64,000 nt of DNA from Roseiarcus sp963741845. GTDB lineage: Bacteria > Pseudomonadota > Alphaproteobacteria > Rhizobiales > Beijerinckiaceae. The notes beneath the pieces are model-generated. The model was not told the DNA's origin and made no database searches. It saw nothing but the letters and a program-made list of their open reading frames with translations. Each line of letters starts with the position of its first letter. Position 1 is the stretch's first letter. The stretch covers positions 186,001 to 250,000 of the forward strand of contig CAVUJV010000025.1 in assembly GCA_963741845.1 (NCBI GenBank). Direction: 5' to 3'. The position numbers and the translations under genes are program-made. This document shows, piece after piece, positions 1 through 9,251 of the stretch.

Positions 1-1
1 T

Positions 2-854
2 GGCTGCTTCTATTGCTTCGCGCGGCCGACCCACGCTTACATGGGCCTCTCGCCGGGCCTCGATTTCGAGAGCCGGCTCTTCGCCAAGCAGGGCGCGGCG
101 GCCCTGCTCGAAAAGGAGCTTGCGAGCGCAAAGTACGCGCCCGCGCCGATCGGCTTCGGGACCAACACCGACCCGTATCAGCCGATCGAGCGCCAGTATC
201 GCATCACGCGCTCGCTGTTCGAGGTCGCTGCGCGAGGCGCGCCACCCGATCAGCATCGTCACGAAGTCCAATCTGGTCCTGCGCGACCTCGACATCCTTA
301 GCGACATGGCGCGGCATGGGCTCGTCAAGGTCTTCCTGTCCGTGACGACGCTCGACCGGGCGCTCGCGCGCAAGATGGAGCCGCGCGCGCCCACGCCCCA
401 GAAGCGCCTCGAGGCGATCGAAGCGCTGAACGCCGCGGGGGTGCCGGCGGGCGTGATGGTCGCGCCGGTCATTCCGGCGATCAACGATTCGGAGATCGAG
501 ACGATCCTCACCCGGGCTTATGCGGCGGGCGCGCGGGAGGCGGGCTATGTCGTGCTGCGCCTGCCGCTCGAAATCCGCGACATGTTCCGCGAATGGCTGC
601 AGGCGAATTATCCGGACAGGTTCAATCGCGCCATCTCGCTCATCCAGTCGATGCACGGCGGCAAGGATTACGAGTCGCAATGGGGGCGGCGCATGGCGGG
701 CTCCGGCCCCTACGCCTGGATGATCGGCCGGCGCTTCGAGATGGCGGCGCGGCGCCTCGGCTATCGCGAGACCAAGACGCAATTGCGCACGGACCTCTTC
801 CGAAGGCCCCGGCCGGCGCCAAAGGACGGCGGAGCGCAACTCAGCCTGTTTTGA
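2..854 (+). CDS. PA0069-family radical SAM protein, 5' end outside window, one frameshift
   Basis: The first visible residues read GCFYCFARPTHAYM, which holds the last two cysteines of the radical SAM 4Fe-4S motif; the first cysteine lies before the window. The following GLSPGLDFE and the later SIVTKSNLVLRDLD are typical of the PA0069/SplB-like radical SAM family, whose substrate is unknown. The gene starts in frame 2 and continues in frame 3 after about position 227. Removing one G there gives a continuous FEVLREARHPISIVTK, so a one-base insertion in the sequence is likely. The protein ends normally with LSLF at 854. It is convergent with the B3/4 gene 43 bases downstream. Confidence 0.85.
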   Translation, partial: AASIASRGRPTLTWASRRASISRAGSSPSRARRPCSKRSLRAQSTRPRRSASGPTPTRISRSSASIASRARCSRSLREARHPISIVTKSNLVLRDLDILSDMARHGLVKVFLSVTTLDRALARKMEPRAPTPQKRLEAIEALNAAGVPAGVMVAPVIPAINDSEIETILTRAYAAGAREAGYVVLRLPLEIRDMFREWLQANYPDRFNRAISLIQSMHGGKDYESQWGRRMAGSGPYAWMIGRRFEMAARRLGYRETKTQLRTDLFRRPRPAPKDGGAQLSLF

Positions 855-897
855 CAGGCGCCCTCTCCGGCTTGCGGGAGAGAGCGATCGTCCAACG

Positions 898-1605
898 TCA
901 GGTCTCCGCGCTCGGCCGCTTGCGGTCCAGAACCTCGATCCGGCTCCCGGCTCCGCATTCGCGGGCGATCAACTGAGCGAGACGCTGCGCCGCAGCCTCG
1001 ACGCTTCCGACGCCGTTCGACTGCACGGTCAGCACGGCGCGTTTCGTTTCCAGGTTCGACGCCGTGCGCGCGTCCTGCCGCCAGTTCCAGCGCCGGCAGA
1101 GGACATGCCGCGCGTCGGCATAGACGACTTCGCCGTCCTTCGGCGGATCGTTGGGGTCTTCGCCCGCCTCCGCGCCCATGTCGATGAACGTGTCGCCTTC
1201 GCGCGAGAAGCGGAAGACGAGAGCGCCGCTGGTCTTGTCGAGATCGTCGCAGCCGAGGCAGAGGCCGCTCTCCAGCGAAACCATGTTGTAAAGATCGACG
1301 AGCGCGTTGATCTCGGGCAACGCTTGCCCGGCCAGCACGCGCTTGATCAGCCGCTCGACCGAAGAGCGATAGCTCGTGCGCTTGATGCCGAAGCCCTTGT
1401 AGGCCGAGCGCCACGCGGCGACGCCCGGGATGGCGGAAAGCTCCGTCCCGGCCCAGCGCGCGCGGCACTCGGCCTCGGCGGCGGCGATGTCGCGCTGAAG
1501 CTCCACACTGCGGGCAGGCGGAATCGTGAGCGGTTCGGCAAAGACATATGCGACGCGGAAATCCGGAAATCGTTCGACGAGATCGGCGATGGAGAGAGCG
1601 GCCAT
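898..1605 (-). CDS. B3/4 domain protein (PheT B3/B4-like)
   Basis: A 235-residue protein that matches stand-alone B3/B4 domains, the fold found inside phenylalanyl-tRNA synthetase beta chains and linked to tRNA-binding or editing roles. Recognisable stretches are AWRSAYKGFGIKRTSYRSS in the middle and LVDLYNMVSLESGLCLGCDD, both usual in this family. I chose the ATG at 1605 because the protein MAALSIADL aligns with family starts; the open frame runs further upstream but is arginine-rich and unlike a protein. It is divergent from the small secreted gene at 1720. Its cellular substrate is unknown. Confidence 0.8.
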   Translation of the reverse strand: MAALSIADLVERFPDFRVAYVFAEPLTIPPARSVELQRDIAAAEAECRARWAGTELSAIPGVAAWRSAYKGFGIKRTSYRSSVERLIKRVLAGQALPEINALVDLYNMVSLESGLCLGCDDLDKTSGALVFRFSREGDTFIDMGAEAGEDPNDPPKDGEVVYADARHVLCRRWNWRQDARTASNLETKRAVLTVQSNGVGSVEAAAQRLAQLIARECGAGSRIEVLDRKRPSAET

Positions 1606-1719
1606 GAGCGACGTTCGGCGTCCTTCGAGGCGGCGGGCGCCTCGCTTGTAATTCGGAGGGCCGCCCTTATAACCGTCGCCCGGCTTTGTACGAAACGGCA
1701 ATTGGGGCAGCCCGCGACA

Positions 1720-1980
1720 ATGCGAATCCTTTCTCTCCTCGGCGCGGCCGCGCTCTCCGTCGCGCTCGCGAGCGGCGCGCTCGCTTTCGACGCCTCCGCG
1801 CCGGATGATTCGAGCACGGCGCCCAAGGCGGGTTCGGTTGCGAGCCCAGGCAAGGCGCCCGCACGCGATCCCGCCGTTCGCACGGCGCGCGCGATCGAAT
1901 GTTCGCAGAAGGCGGATGCGCAGGACCTGCACGGCAAGCCGCGCAAGCATTTCATGCACGCCTGCAAGCGCGGCGAATGA
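1720..1980 (+). CDS. PsiF-repeat small secreted protein
   Basis: An 86-residue protein with a clear Sec signal peptide (MRILSLLGAAALSVALASGALA, cleavage after ALA near residue 22). The mature part is short and basic and ends in ECSQKADAQDLHGKPRKHF, which resembles the PsiF repeat (C-S-x-x-A-x-x-K-x-L-x-G-x-x-R). PsiF-like proteins are periplasmic and of unknown function; E. coli psiF is phosphate-starvation induced, but nothing here shows a pho box. The gene lies in the gap between the B3/4 gene and prmB, on the same strand as prmB. Confidence 0.7.
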   Translation: MRILSLLGAAALSVALASGALAFDASAPDDSSTAPKAGSVASPGKAPARDPAVRTARAIECSQKADAQDLHGKPRKHFMHACKRGE

Positions 1981-2011
1981 GCGCTTCGCGTCACGCCAGA
2001 CATTTCGCGCC

Positions 2012-2947
2012 GTGAGCGAGACCGACGAGCGCCTCGACCTCTTCGAGACTCCGCGCGACTGGCTGCGCTACGCGATCGGCCGGTTCCGCGCGGCCCGTCT
2101 CGCCTTCGGCCACGGCGCGACGACGGCCCTGGACGAAGCGGCCTATATCATCCTCGAGGCGCTTCACCTGCCGATCGACGCGCTCGATCCTTTCCTTGAC
2201 GCGAAGCTCACGCGCGCCGAGCGGGCAAAACTCGACGCGCTGATCGAAGCGCGCGTGACGACGCGCAAGCCCGCCGCCTACCTGCTCAACCGCGCCTATA
2301 TTCAGGGCGTCCCGTTCTATGTGGACGAGCGGGTGATCGTCCCGCGCAGCTTCATCGGCGAATTGCTGATGACGGCCTTCGCCGAGGACAACGCGCTGAT
2401 CGGCGATCCGGCCGGGGTGAGCCGCGTCCTCGATCTCTGCACGGGCGGCGGATCGCTCGCCATCCTCGCAGCGCGCGTATTTCCGAACGCTCATGTCGAC
2501 GCCGTCGATCTCTCCGCCGACGCGCTCGAAGTCGCGAAGCGCAACGTGGAGGAGCACGGGCTCGAAGACCGCGTGCGGCTCGTTCATGGCGACCTCTTCG
2601 CGCCGCTCGAAGGCCGCCGCTACGACCTCATCCTCACCAATCCGCCCTATGTGGACGCCGAGGCGCTGGCGGAATTCCCCCCGGAATATGCGGCCGAGCC
2701 GCGCATGGCGCATGCGGGCGGGGAGGACGGGCTCGCCATCGTCCGCCGCATCCTCGAAGCGGCGCCCGGGCATCTCACTCCGGAGGGCGTCCTTATCTGC
2801 GAGGTCGGCCGGGGCGGCGCGGCGCTGACGGGGGAATACCCTGACCTGCCCTTCGTCTGGCTCGACACGGAAGAGAGCGAGGGCGAGGTTTTCCTGCTGC
2901 GCGCGGGCGATTTCCCAAAGCCGAAGCCGGCGAAGCGGAAGCGCTGA
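2012..2947 (+). CDS. prmB: Ribosomal protein L3 N5-glutamine methyltransferase
   Basis: A 311-residue HemK/PrmB-family methyltransferase that methylates a glutamine of ribosomal protein L3 using S-adenosylmethionine. The SAM-binding motif DLCTGGGSLAI lies near residue 138 and the catalytic NPPY motif (LTNPPYVDAEAL) near residue 211. The N-terminal PrmB-type helical domain precedes them, and the RVIVPRSFIGEL linker is PrmB-like rather than PrmC-like. I chose the GTG at 2012 because VSETDERLDL fits the family; the open frame begins earlier inside the psiF-like gene. It is convergent with ccrM. Confidence 0.92.
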   Translation: MSETDERLDLFETPRDWLRYAIGRFRAARLAFGHGATTALDEAAYIILEALHLPIDALDPFLDAKLTRAERAKLDALIEARVTTRKPAAYLLNRAYIQGVPFYVDERVIVPRSFIGELLMTAFAEDNALIGDPAGVSRVLDLCTGGGSLAILAARVFPNAHVDAVDLSADALEVAKRNVEEHGLEDRVRLVHGDLFAPLEGRRYDLILTNPPYVDAEALAEFPPEYAAEPRMAHAGGEDGLAIVRRILEAAPGHLTPEGVLICEVGRGGAALTGEYPDLPFVWLDTEESEGEVFLLRAGDFPKPKPAKRKR

Positions 2948-2987
2948 CAATCCAGCGCGCCGCAGTCGCGAGTCGAGGAACTGCCCC

Positions 2988-4169
2988 CTACTCCGCCGCC
3001 GCGCGCATCATGGCGCGATAATTGGCGCGCAGGTCGTCGATGACGGTGAGCCGCCCTGCCCGCTCGATGTGCCAGAAGGTCCATCCGTTGCAGGCCGGCA
3101 GACCCTGCACCAGCGCGCCGATCTTGTGAATCGAGCCGACCACCGGCCCGGCGGCGATCGCGCCGTCCGCCCGCACCACCGCCTCATGGCGCCGGCGCGC
3201 GTCCACGATTCTCTCGCCCGGCGAGACGAGGCCCGCCTCGACGACGCTCAGGAAAGCGACCCGCGCTTCCGTCCGGCGGCTCGGCGCGGCGGAGATGGCC
3301 TCCGCCGGCAGCGGCTCGACCGAATCGATTCGCGCGCGCGCCGCGGCTGCATAAGTCCGGTCCCGCTCGACGCCGACGAAGGAGCGGCCGAGCCTGCGGG
3401 CGACGGCGCCGGTCGTGCCGGAGCCGAAGAACGGGTCGAGCACGAGGTCGCCGACGTTCGAGGCCGCGGTAAGCACGCGCGCGAGCAGCGCCTCGGGTTT
3501 CTGGGTCGGATGGGTCTTGCGCCCGTTTTCGTCCTTGAGCCGTTCGGCGCCCGTGCAGATCGGGAGCAGCCAGTCGGAGCGCGCCTGGCAATCGTCGTTT
3601 CCGGCCTTCAGCGCCTCGTAGTTGAACGTATAGCTCTTGGCGTCGGCGCTTCGCGCCGCCCAGATCATCGTCTCGTGAGCGTTGGTGAAGCGGCGGCCCC
3701 GGAAATTCGGCATCGGATTGGCCTTGCGCCAGACGATGTCGTTGAGGATCCAGAAGCCGAGATCCTGCAGGATCGCGCCGACCCGGAAAATGTTGTGGTA
3801 GGAGCCGATGACGACAATCGTCGCGTTCGGCTTCATCACCCGTCGCGCGGCGGTCAGCCAGCGCTTCGTGAAGGCGTCGTATTCGGCGAAATTGGCGAAC
3901 TTGTCCCAGTCGTCATCGACCGCATCCACCAAACTCTGGTCCGGCCGCGAGAGCGCGCCTTCGAGCTGAAGATTGTACGGCGGATCGGCGAAGACGAGAT
4001 CGACGCAGGACGCCGGCAGGCGGTTCATCGCCTCGACGCAATCGCCAATGAGGATCTCATCGCGCGGCGGCTCGATGATTGCGGCCGGGCGTTTTGCCTC
4101 GCCGTTCCCAGTACGCAGAACCTGGATCTGGGCGGGGAGACTTGACGCTCCGGCGCGCAACATACGCAT
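2988..4169 (-). CDS. ccrM: Cell-cycle-regulated adenine DNA methyltransferase (GANTC), CcrM
   Basis: A 393-residue beta-class N6-adenine methyltransferase. The catalytic DPPY (ADPPYNLQL) is at residues 62-65 and the SAM motif DPFFGSGTTG follows near residue 255, the order expected for beta class. The C-terminal 90 residues, with VVGSIHKIGALVQGLPACN and GWTFWHIE, form the extra domain of CcrM enzymes. In Alphaproteobacteria CcrM methylates GANTC late in the cell cycle and helps time replication and transcription. The gene lies 81 bases downstream of rnhB on the same strand. ATG codons at 4169 and 4163 are both possible starts. Confidence 0.95.
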   Translation of the reverse strand: MRMLRAGASSLPAQIQVLRTGNGEAKRPAAIIEPPRDEILIGDCVEAMNRLPASCVDLVFADPPYNLQLEGALSRPDQSLVDAVDDDWDKFANFAEYDAFTKRWLTAARRVMKPNATIVVIGSYHNIFRVGAILQDLGFWILNDIVWRKANPMPNFRGRRFTNAHETMIWAARSADAKSYTFNYEALKAGNDDCQARSDWLLPICTGAERLKDENGRKTHPTQKPEALLARVLTAASNVGDLVLDPFFGSGTTGAVARRLGRSFVGVERDRTYAAAARARIDSVEPLPAEAISAAPSRRTEARVAFLSVVEAGLVSPGERIVDARRRHEAVVRADGAIAAGPVVGSIHKIGALVQGLPACNGWTFWHIERAGRLTVIDDLRANYRAMMRAAAE

Positions 4170-4250
4170 GTACGAGAGACCACTCGACGCAACACCGAGT
4201 CCGATGCGAACTCGCGCGTCCTGTATGGCTGATGTTAAGTAAAGGTCTCG

Positions 4251-4970
4251 TTATACGAGGGGACGTGACGTTGTGTCGTTTTCGAACGGTGTCTCGTCTG
4301 CAAACAAAGTCTTAACCGCAACCTTTTTTAAACCTTTGCGCGGCGCGGGCTTCTCCACGGCTTCCGGCTCCTCCGACAGACGGAAGGACCGGCGATGGTA
4401 GGGGCAGGGCCCTTCGGACGCGAGCGCGCGGCGATGCGCGGCGGTCGCATAGCCGACGTGATCGGCGAAGCCATATTGCGGAAAGTCGAGGTGAAGATTG
4501 CGCATGAGCGCGTCGCGCGTCGTCTTGGCGACGATCGAGGCGGCCGCGATCGACATGGAAAGCGCATCGCCGCCGATGATGGCGCGGGCCGGGCAGATCA
4601 GATTTTCCGGCGTGTCGCGCCCGTCTATGAGCGCAAGATGCGGGCGCACGTGCAGCGCGGCGACCGCGCGGGCCATGGCGCGCAGGGCGGCGCCGCGGAT
4701 ATTGTAGGCGTCGATCTCCGCGGGACTCGCGAAGACCACGGAGACGCTGAGCGCCCTGGCGAAGATGATCGGCCGCAATTCATCGCGCTTCGCTTCGGTC
4801 AGCGCCTTCGAATCGTCGAGCCCTTCCGGCAGATCGTCCGGATCGAGGATGACGGCGGCAACGCCAACCGGCCCGGCGAGCGGCCCCCGTCCAACCTCGT
4901 CGACGCCGCAGACAAAGCGATGGCCCTGCGCAAAAGCCTCACGCTCGAAGTGGAAATGCGGCCCGCTCAT
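4251..4970 (-). CDS. rnhB: Ribonuclease HII
   Basis: A 239-residue RNase HII that cuts RNA in RNA-DNA hybrids and starts removal of single ribonucleotides from DNA. The motif CGVDEVGRGPLAGPV at residues 21-35 carries the first catalytic Asp-Glu pair; DDSKALTEAKR and LIDGRDTPE supply further active-site residues, and the AASIVAKTTRD block is standard. A basic tail (APRKGLKKVAVKT) extends the C-terminus. The start ATG overlaps the stop of the upstream creatininase-family gene by four bases (ATGA), so the two are probably translated together. Confidence 0.95.
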   Translation of the reverse strand: MSGPHFHFEREAFAQGHRFVCGVDEVGRGPLAGPVGVAAVILDPDDLPEGLDDSKALTEAKRDELRPIIFARALSVSVVFASPAEIDAYNIRGAALRAMARAVAALHVRPHLALIDGRDTPENLICPARAIIGGDALSMSIAAASIVAKTTRDALMRNLHLDFPQYGFADHVGYATAAHRRALASEGPCPYHRRSFRLSEEPEAVEKPAPRKGLKKVAVKTLFADETPFENDTTSRPLV

Positions 4971-5791
4971 CTCGCCTCGCCCCGCGCCCCTAACGGCCCC
5001 GGCTCGAGTCGCGCAAGGTCGAAAGCCTGCACGTCGCGCATGAGCGCGACGAAGCGCTCGACCCCGTAGGCGATCGCCGCCTCGCCCTTGGCCGCGCTCG
5101 CCCGGTCGGCCTCGCCGACCGCGCCGTCCCGTCCGAGATCGCTCGCCATCCAGGCGAAGCCGAGCGGCGGCTTGCCGCGCAGCAAGGCGAAGTCGCGCTC
5201 CATCGCCTCGGCCGCGTTCACGAAATCGCGCGCGCGCTCCATGCCGACCGTGTCGGGCCGAAAGGCGAGCATCAGCGACGTTTCCGCGTCGCCCGCATGG
5301 ACGCCATGCGCGGTTTCGCGCGCCGAGAACAGGCCGTCGGGATAGCCGAGGCGGCGCCAGGACGCGTTGATCGCCAGCATCCGCCAGCGGGCGCGCAGTT
5401 TCAGGAGCGCGGAATCGATGGCGGCGTTGTTGCCGCCGTGCGAATTCATGACGACGAGCTTGCGGCAGCCTGTCCGCGCGACGCTGTCGCCGATATCGGT
5501 CAGGGCGGCGATGGCGGTTTCCACAGACAGCGTCAGGGTTCCGGGGAACTCGGCATGTTCGAGCGAGACGCCGATCTGTTGGAGCGGCAGGAAAAGCGCG
5601 GGAAGGTCGGCGGGCAGCGCCGCCGCGGCGCGGGCGACATAGCCCGCGTTGATCATGGCGTCGACGCCAACCGGCAGATGCGGCCCGTGCTGCTCCACGG
5701 CGCCGATCGGCAGAACCGCAATCGTCGCGCGCATGTCGAGGCGCTCGAAATCGCGCCAGCCGAGATCGGCCCAGAGCCGAGGGGAAGCCAT
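4967..5791 (-). CDS. Creatininase-family amidohydrolase
   Basis: A 274-residue protein of the creatininase/MftE fold. The N-terminal metal site PIGAVEQHGPHLPVGVD (Glu33, His35, Asp44) and the second block VMNSHGGNN near residue 118 are intact. Family members hydrolyse creatinine or act on small amides or modified peptides; the real substrate here is unknown. No mycofactocin genes are visible, so MftE is not supported. I prefer the ATG at 5791 (MASPRLW) over the one nine bases upstream. The gene overlaps rnhB by four bases. Confidence 0.85.
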   Translation of the reverse strand: MASPRLWADLGWRDFERLDMRATIAVLPIGAVEQHGPHLPVGVDAMINAGYVARAAAALPADLPALFLPLQQIGVSLEHAEFPGTLTLSVETAIAALTDIGDSVARTGCRKLVVMNSHGGNNAAIDSALLKLRARWRMLAINASWRRLGYPDGLFSARETAHGVHAGDAETSLMLAFRPDTVGMERARDFVNAAEAMERDFALLRGKPPLGFAWMASDLGRDGAVGEADRASAAKGEAAIAYGVERFVALMRDVQAFDLARLEPGPLGARGEAR

Positions 5792-5889
5792 GGCCGCCAA
5801 TTAGCCCAGAGAGGCCGCGCGAGCCAGCCAGGAACGCGCCGCCATTCCACCCCTGCCCGACCCATGCACAGAAGACTGCGCCTCATGGA

Positions 5890-6363
5890 TCAGAAGTCGG
5901 GCGCGCCGAACGGATCGGCCAGGCGATGCAGCCGGTCGGCGGCCGCCAAGGCGAAACGGAGGAGCACCGCCCGCCGGCTCGCCGGCGCCATCCTTCGAGG
6001 GTCCGCCTCGCGCAGCACCTCCGCGCCATAAGGATCGGCGAGGATGAGCCCCGCCTCCGAGGGCATGATCTCGGCCGGCGTATGGGCGGAGATGGCGAAA
6101 TAGAGACGGTCGCAGCATTGCGCGTAGTCGCGCCACTTGCGGTCCGCCCGGAAGTCGGCCGGCGAGGACTTCACCTCGACAATCAGGACCTCGCCCTCGC
6201 CGTTGACCGCGACGATGTCGGCGCGCCGCCCGTCGACGAGAGACAGTTCCGTGACGCTGGCGAAGCCGCGCGCCCGCAGCAACCGCCGCACGCCGCGCGC
6301 GATCATGAGCGCCGTGTCGGACTGGCGGCCGTCAAGGGGAACGGTGGGCCGTTCGCCGGTCAC
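5890..6363 (-). CDS. mmcB: MmcB-family DNA repair protein (PD-(D/E)XK-like)
   Basis: A 157-residue protein matching MmcB, a DNA-damage-linked alphaproteobacterial protein with a restriction-endonuclease-like fold. The nuclease-like core is visible as DGRRADIVAVN followed by LIVEVKSSPADFRADRKWRDY. In Caulobacter mmcB contributes to damage tolerance. The GTG start at 6363 overlaps the dppF stop as GTGA, so it is translationally coupled to the dipeptide transporter operon, a pairing that looks positional rather than functional. The gene ends 99 bases before the creatininase start. Confidence 0.85.
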   Translation of the reverse strand: MTGERPTVPLDGRQSDTALMIARGVRRLLRARGFASVTELSLVDGRRADIVAVNGEGEVLIVEVKSSPADFRADRKWRDYAQCCDRLYFAISAHTPAEIMPSEAGLILADPYGAEVLREADPRRMAPASRRAVLLRFALAAADRLHRLADPFGAPDF

Positions 6364-7322
6364 GGCGCAACCGCCCAGCAGGCGACGTCGCGTCCCCGTT
6401 TGCCTTCGAGCGGCGGCTTCTCGATCCGGCAGCGGTCGAAAGCCAGCGGGCAGCGCGGATGGAAGACGCAGCCGTCCGGCGGATCGACCGGCGAGGGCGG
6501 TTCGCCCTTGAGAAGGATGCGCTCGCGCCGCGCCTCCGGGTCCGCGACCGGCGTCGCCGAAAGCAGCGCCTTTGTATAGGGGTGCTGCGGCTCGCCAAAG
6601 ATGGCGTCGCGTGCGCCGCGCTCGACGGCGTGGCCGAGATACATGACGAGCACCTCGTCGGCGATGTGCCGCACGACCGAAAGGTCATGCGAGACGAACA
6701 CATAAGCGAGGCCGAACTCCTCCTGAAGGCTCGCGAGCAGGTTGAGGGCCTGAGCCCGCACGGAAACGTCGAGCGCCGACACCGGCTCGTCGAGCACGAC
6801 AATTCTCGGCCTGAGCATCAGGGCGCGGGCGATGGCGACGCGCTGCCGCTGCCCGCCCGAGAACATGTGCGGATAGCGGCGATAATGTTCGGGACTGAGG
6901 CCGACCTTCTCCATCATCGCCAGCGCCGCGGCCTTCCGCTCCGCCCGGCTCATCGCCGTGTTGACGGCGAGCGGCTCCTCGAGCGCCCTGCCGATCGTCT
7001 GGCGGGGATTGAGCGACCCGTAGGGGTTCTGGAAGACGATCTGGATCTCCCGCCGGAGCCTGCGGCGCGTAGCGCGGTCAATCTGCGCCATGTCTTCGCC
7101 GTCGATCAGGACCGCGCCGGCGGTCGGCGTTTCGATCAGGGTCAGGAGGCGCGCGAGGGTCGACTTGCCCGAACCGGACTCGCCGACGACGGCGAGCGTC
7201 CGCCCGGCCTCCAGCGAGAAGGACACGCCCGCCAGCGCCTTCACCGTCGCATGGCCGCCAAAAACGCCCCGCGACACGGAATAATTGCGCGTGAGGCCCC
7301 TCGCTTCGAGGACGGCGGTCAT
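6360..7322 (-). CDS. dppF: Dipeptide ABC transporter ATP-binding protein DppF
   Basis: A 320-residue OppF/DppF-type ATPase. It has Walker A GESGSGKST near residue 50, signature FSGGQRQRVAIARAL, Walker B IVVLDEPVSALD, and the C-terminal oligopeptide-transporter extension with GCVFHPRCPLAFDRC, whose cysteines bind a 4Fe-4S cluster in some homologues. It pairs with DppD to power peptide import through DppBC. Its ATG overlaps the dppD stop (ATGA) and its stop overlaps the mmcB start. Confidence 0.93.
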   Translation of the reverse strand: MTAVLEARGLTRNYSVSRGVFGGHATVKALAGVSFSLEAGRTLAVVGESGSGKSTLARLLTLIETPTAGAVLIDGEDMAQIDRATRRRLRREIQIVFQNPYGSLNPRQTIGRALEEPLAVNTAMSRAERKAAALAMMEKVGLSPEHYRRYPHMFSGGQRQRVAIARALMLRPRIVVLDEPVSALDVSVRAQALNLLASLQEEFGLAYVFVSHDLSVVRHIADEVLVMYLGHAVERGARDAIFGEPQHPYTKALLSATPVADPEARRERILLKGEPPSPVDPPDGCVFHPRCPLAFDRCRIEKPPLEGKRGRDVACWAVAP

Positions 7323-8317
7323 GAGGCGGCTCCCTGCAGGGCCGCGGGCCGCGGAACGCCCGCTTCGAGCGGCGTATGGCAGAGCGCCGAGCCCAGGCGC
7401 TCCGGCGCGGGCCGCGGAGGCGCCGAGCGGCAGAGGTCGAAGGCAAAGGCGCAGCGCGGCTCGAACAGGCAGCCGCGCGGGCGGCCCGATTGTCCGGGCA
7501 CGACGCCCGGGATGGCCCGCAGCCTCCGGCCCGCAGCGCGCTCGGGCAGCGCGTCCAGCAGCGCCGCGGTGTAGGGATGATGAGGGTCGCGGAAAAGCTC
7601 GCGCGTGGCGCTCGATTCGACCCGCCGCCCCGCATATTGCACCGCGACCCGGTCCGCGGTCTCCGCGACGACGCCCATGTCATGCGTGATCAGGACGAGG
7701 CCCATGCCGGTCTCGCTTTTCAGCCGCATCAGAAGGTCGAGGATCTGCGCCTGGATCGTCACGTCGAGCGCGGTCGTCGGCTCGTCGGCGATCAGGAGCT
7801 TCGGCCGGCAGGCGAGCGCCATGGCGATCATCGCGCGCTGGCTCATGCCGCCGGAAAGCTGGTGGGGAAAGGCGCGCGCCCGCCGCTCCGGGTCGGGGAT
7901 CCCGACTTCGGCGAGCAGTTCGACCGTCCGCCGCCTGCGCGCCTTGCGGTCGAGGCCGAGATGGGCCTTCAGGGTCTCGCCGATCTGGAAACCGATCGTG
8001 TAGCAGGGGTTCAGGCTCGACATCGGCTCCTGAAAGATCATCGCCAGATCCTTGCCGGCAAGTCCGCGACGCCGCGCCGCGCTGAGGCCCGGAAGATCGA
8101 CGCCGTCGAAGAGGATGCGATCGGCCGTCACCGTCGCCGTCGGCGGCAGGAGGCCCATGACGGCGAGCATCGCGACCGACTTGCCCGAGCCCGATTCGCC
8201 AACGATCGCCAGCACCTCGTCGCGCTCGACCGTGAGGTCGATGCCGTCCACGGCCCGGAAGGAGCCATGATGGGTCGCGAAGGCGACGGAGAGATTGCGG
8301 ATTTCGAGCAGAGGCAT
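7319..8317 (-). CDS. dppD: Dipeptide ABC transporter ATP-binding protein DppD
   Basis: A 332-residue OppD/DppD-type ATPase with Walker A GESGSGKSVAM, signature LSGGMSQRAMIAMAL, Walker B LLIADEPTTALD and the C-terminal GCLFEPRCAFAFDLC extension. I set the start at the ATG at 8317 (MPLLEIRNLSVAF), which is five bases after the dppC stop; the open frame upstream of it lies inside dppC and is not protein-like. It is the fourth gene of a dppABCDF operon and overlaps dppF by four bases. Confidence 0.93.
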   Translation of the reverse strand: MPLLEIRNLSVAFATHHGSFRAVDGIDLTVERDEVLAIVGESGSGKSVAMLAVMGLLPPTATVTADRILFDGVDLPGLSAARRRGLAGKDLAMIFQEPMSSLNPCYTIGFQIGETLKAHLGLDRKARRRRTVELLAEVGIPDPERRARAFPHQLSGGMSQRAMIAMALACRPKLLIADEPTTALDVTIQAQILDLLMRLKSETGMGLVLITHDMGVVAETADRVAVQYAGRRVESSATRELFRDPHHPYTAALLDALPERAAGRRLRAIPGVVPGQSGRPRGCLFEPRCAFAFDLCRSAPPRPAPERLGSALCHTPLEAGVPRPAALQGAAS

Positions 8318-8321
8318 GCGG

Positions 8322-9251
8322 TCAGCCCCGCCGCATCTTCGGGTCGAGCGCGTCGCGCAGGCCGTCGCCCGCCAGATTGATGGCGACGACGGTGACGAGG
8401 ATCGCGAGGCCCGGCATCGCGACGATCCAGGGATTGGATCGGATGAATTCGCGCGAGTCGGCAAGCATCGCGCCCCATTCCGGCGTCGGCGGCTGAGCGC
8501 CGAGGCCGAGAAAGCCGAGGCCCGCGGCTTCCAGGATGGCGTCCGACACGCCGAGCGCCGCCATGACGATAAGCGGCGCAAGGCAATTGGGCAGGATCGC
8601 GGACCACGCGAGCCTCAACGGCCCGACGCCGGCGACGCGCGCCGCCGCAACGTAGTCCTTGCCGAGTTCGCCGAGCGCCGAGGCCCGCGTGAGCCGGACG
8701 TAGCGCGGCAGATAGACGATGGCGATGGCGACGATCGTGTTGGCGAGGCTCGGGCCGAGAATCGCGACGACGAGGATGGCCAGCACGAAACTCGGCACCG
8801 CCATGATGAGGTCCATCACGCGCGTGATCGCGACATCGGCCACAGGGCCCGCCATCGCGGCGAGCAGGCCGAGCGTCGCGCCGATCACGAAGGATACGGC
8901 CATCACGGCGAACCCTATGAAAAGCGAGACCCGGGCGCCAAAGATCAGCCGCGACAGCATATCGTGGCCATCGCCATCCGTACCCAACGGAAAACGCCAG
9001 GACCCGCCTGCCTCCCATACAGGGGGCGCGCGCACCGCGTCCCGGAACTGCTCGATGGGCGAATGGGGCGCGACCACGCCCGCTGTAAACGCGAGCAGGA
9101 GGATGACGCAAAAGACGCCGAGCCCGAAAACCGCGCCCCTGTTCTCGGCGAAGGCGCGCCAGAACGCAGCGAAGGAGGAGACCTGTCCGACGGGACCGTC
9201 AGCGTCGCCGCTCGCCTCCGGCTCCCGGACCATCGCAGCCTCAGCGGCCAT
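8322..9251 (-). CDS. dppC: Dipeptide ABC transporter permease DppC
   Basis: A 309-residue inner-membrane permease. A cytoplasmic N-terminus of about 40 residues precedes the first membrane helix (GVFCVILLLAFTAGVV). The substrate-channel loop and the binding-protein-dependent EAA motif (ALGELGKDYVAAARVAGVG near residue 195) are conserved, as is the ending AINLAGDGLRDALDPK. It forms the pore with DppB. Its start overlaps the dppB end by eleven bases. Confidence 0.93.
   Translation of the reverse strand: MAAEAAMVREPEASGDADGPVGQVSSFAAFWRAFAENRGAVFGLGVFCVILLLAFTAGVVAPHSPIEQFRDAVRAPPVWEAGGSWRFPLGTDGDGHDMLSRLIFGARVSLFIGFAVMAVSFVIGATLGLLAAMAGPVADVAITRVMDLIMAVPSFVLAILVVAILGPSLANTIVAIAIVYLPRYVRLTRASALGELGKDYVAAARVAGVGPLRLAWSAILPNCLAPLIVMAALGVSDAILEAAGLGFLGLGAQPPTPEWGAMLADSREFIRSNPWIVAMPGLAILVTVVAINLAGDGLRDALDPKMRRG

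Noticed and set aside
4967..5791. Assigning the creatininase-family gene as mycofactocin MftE
   Set aside because: No mftA-D genes are near; family membership alone does not support that role.
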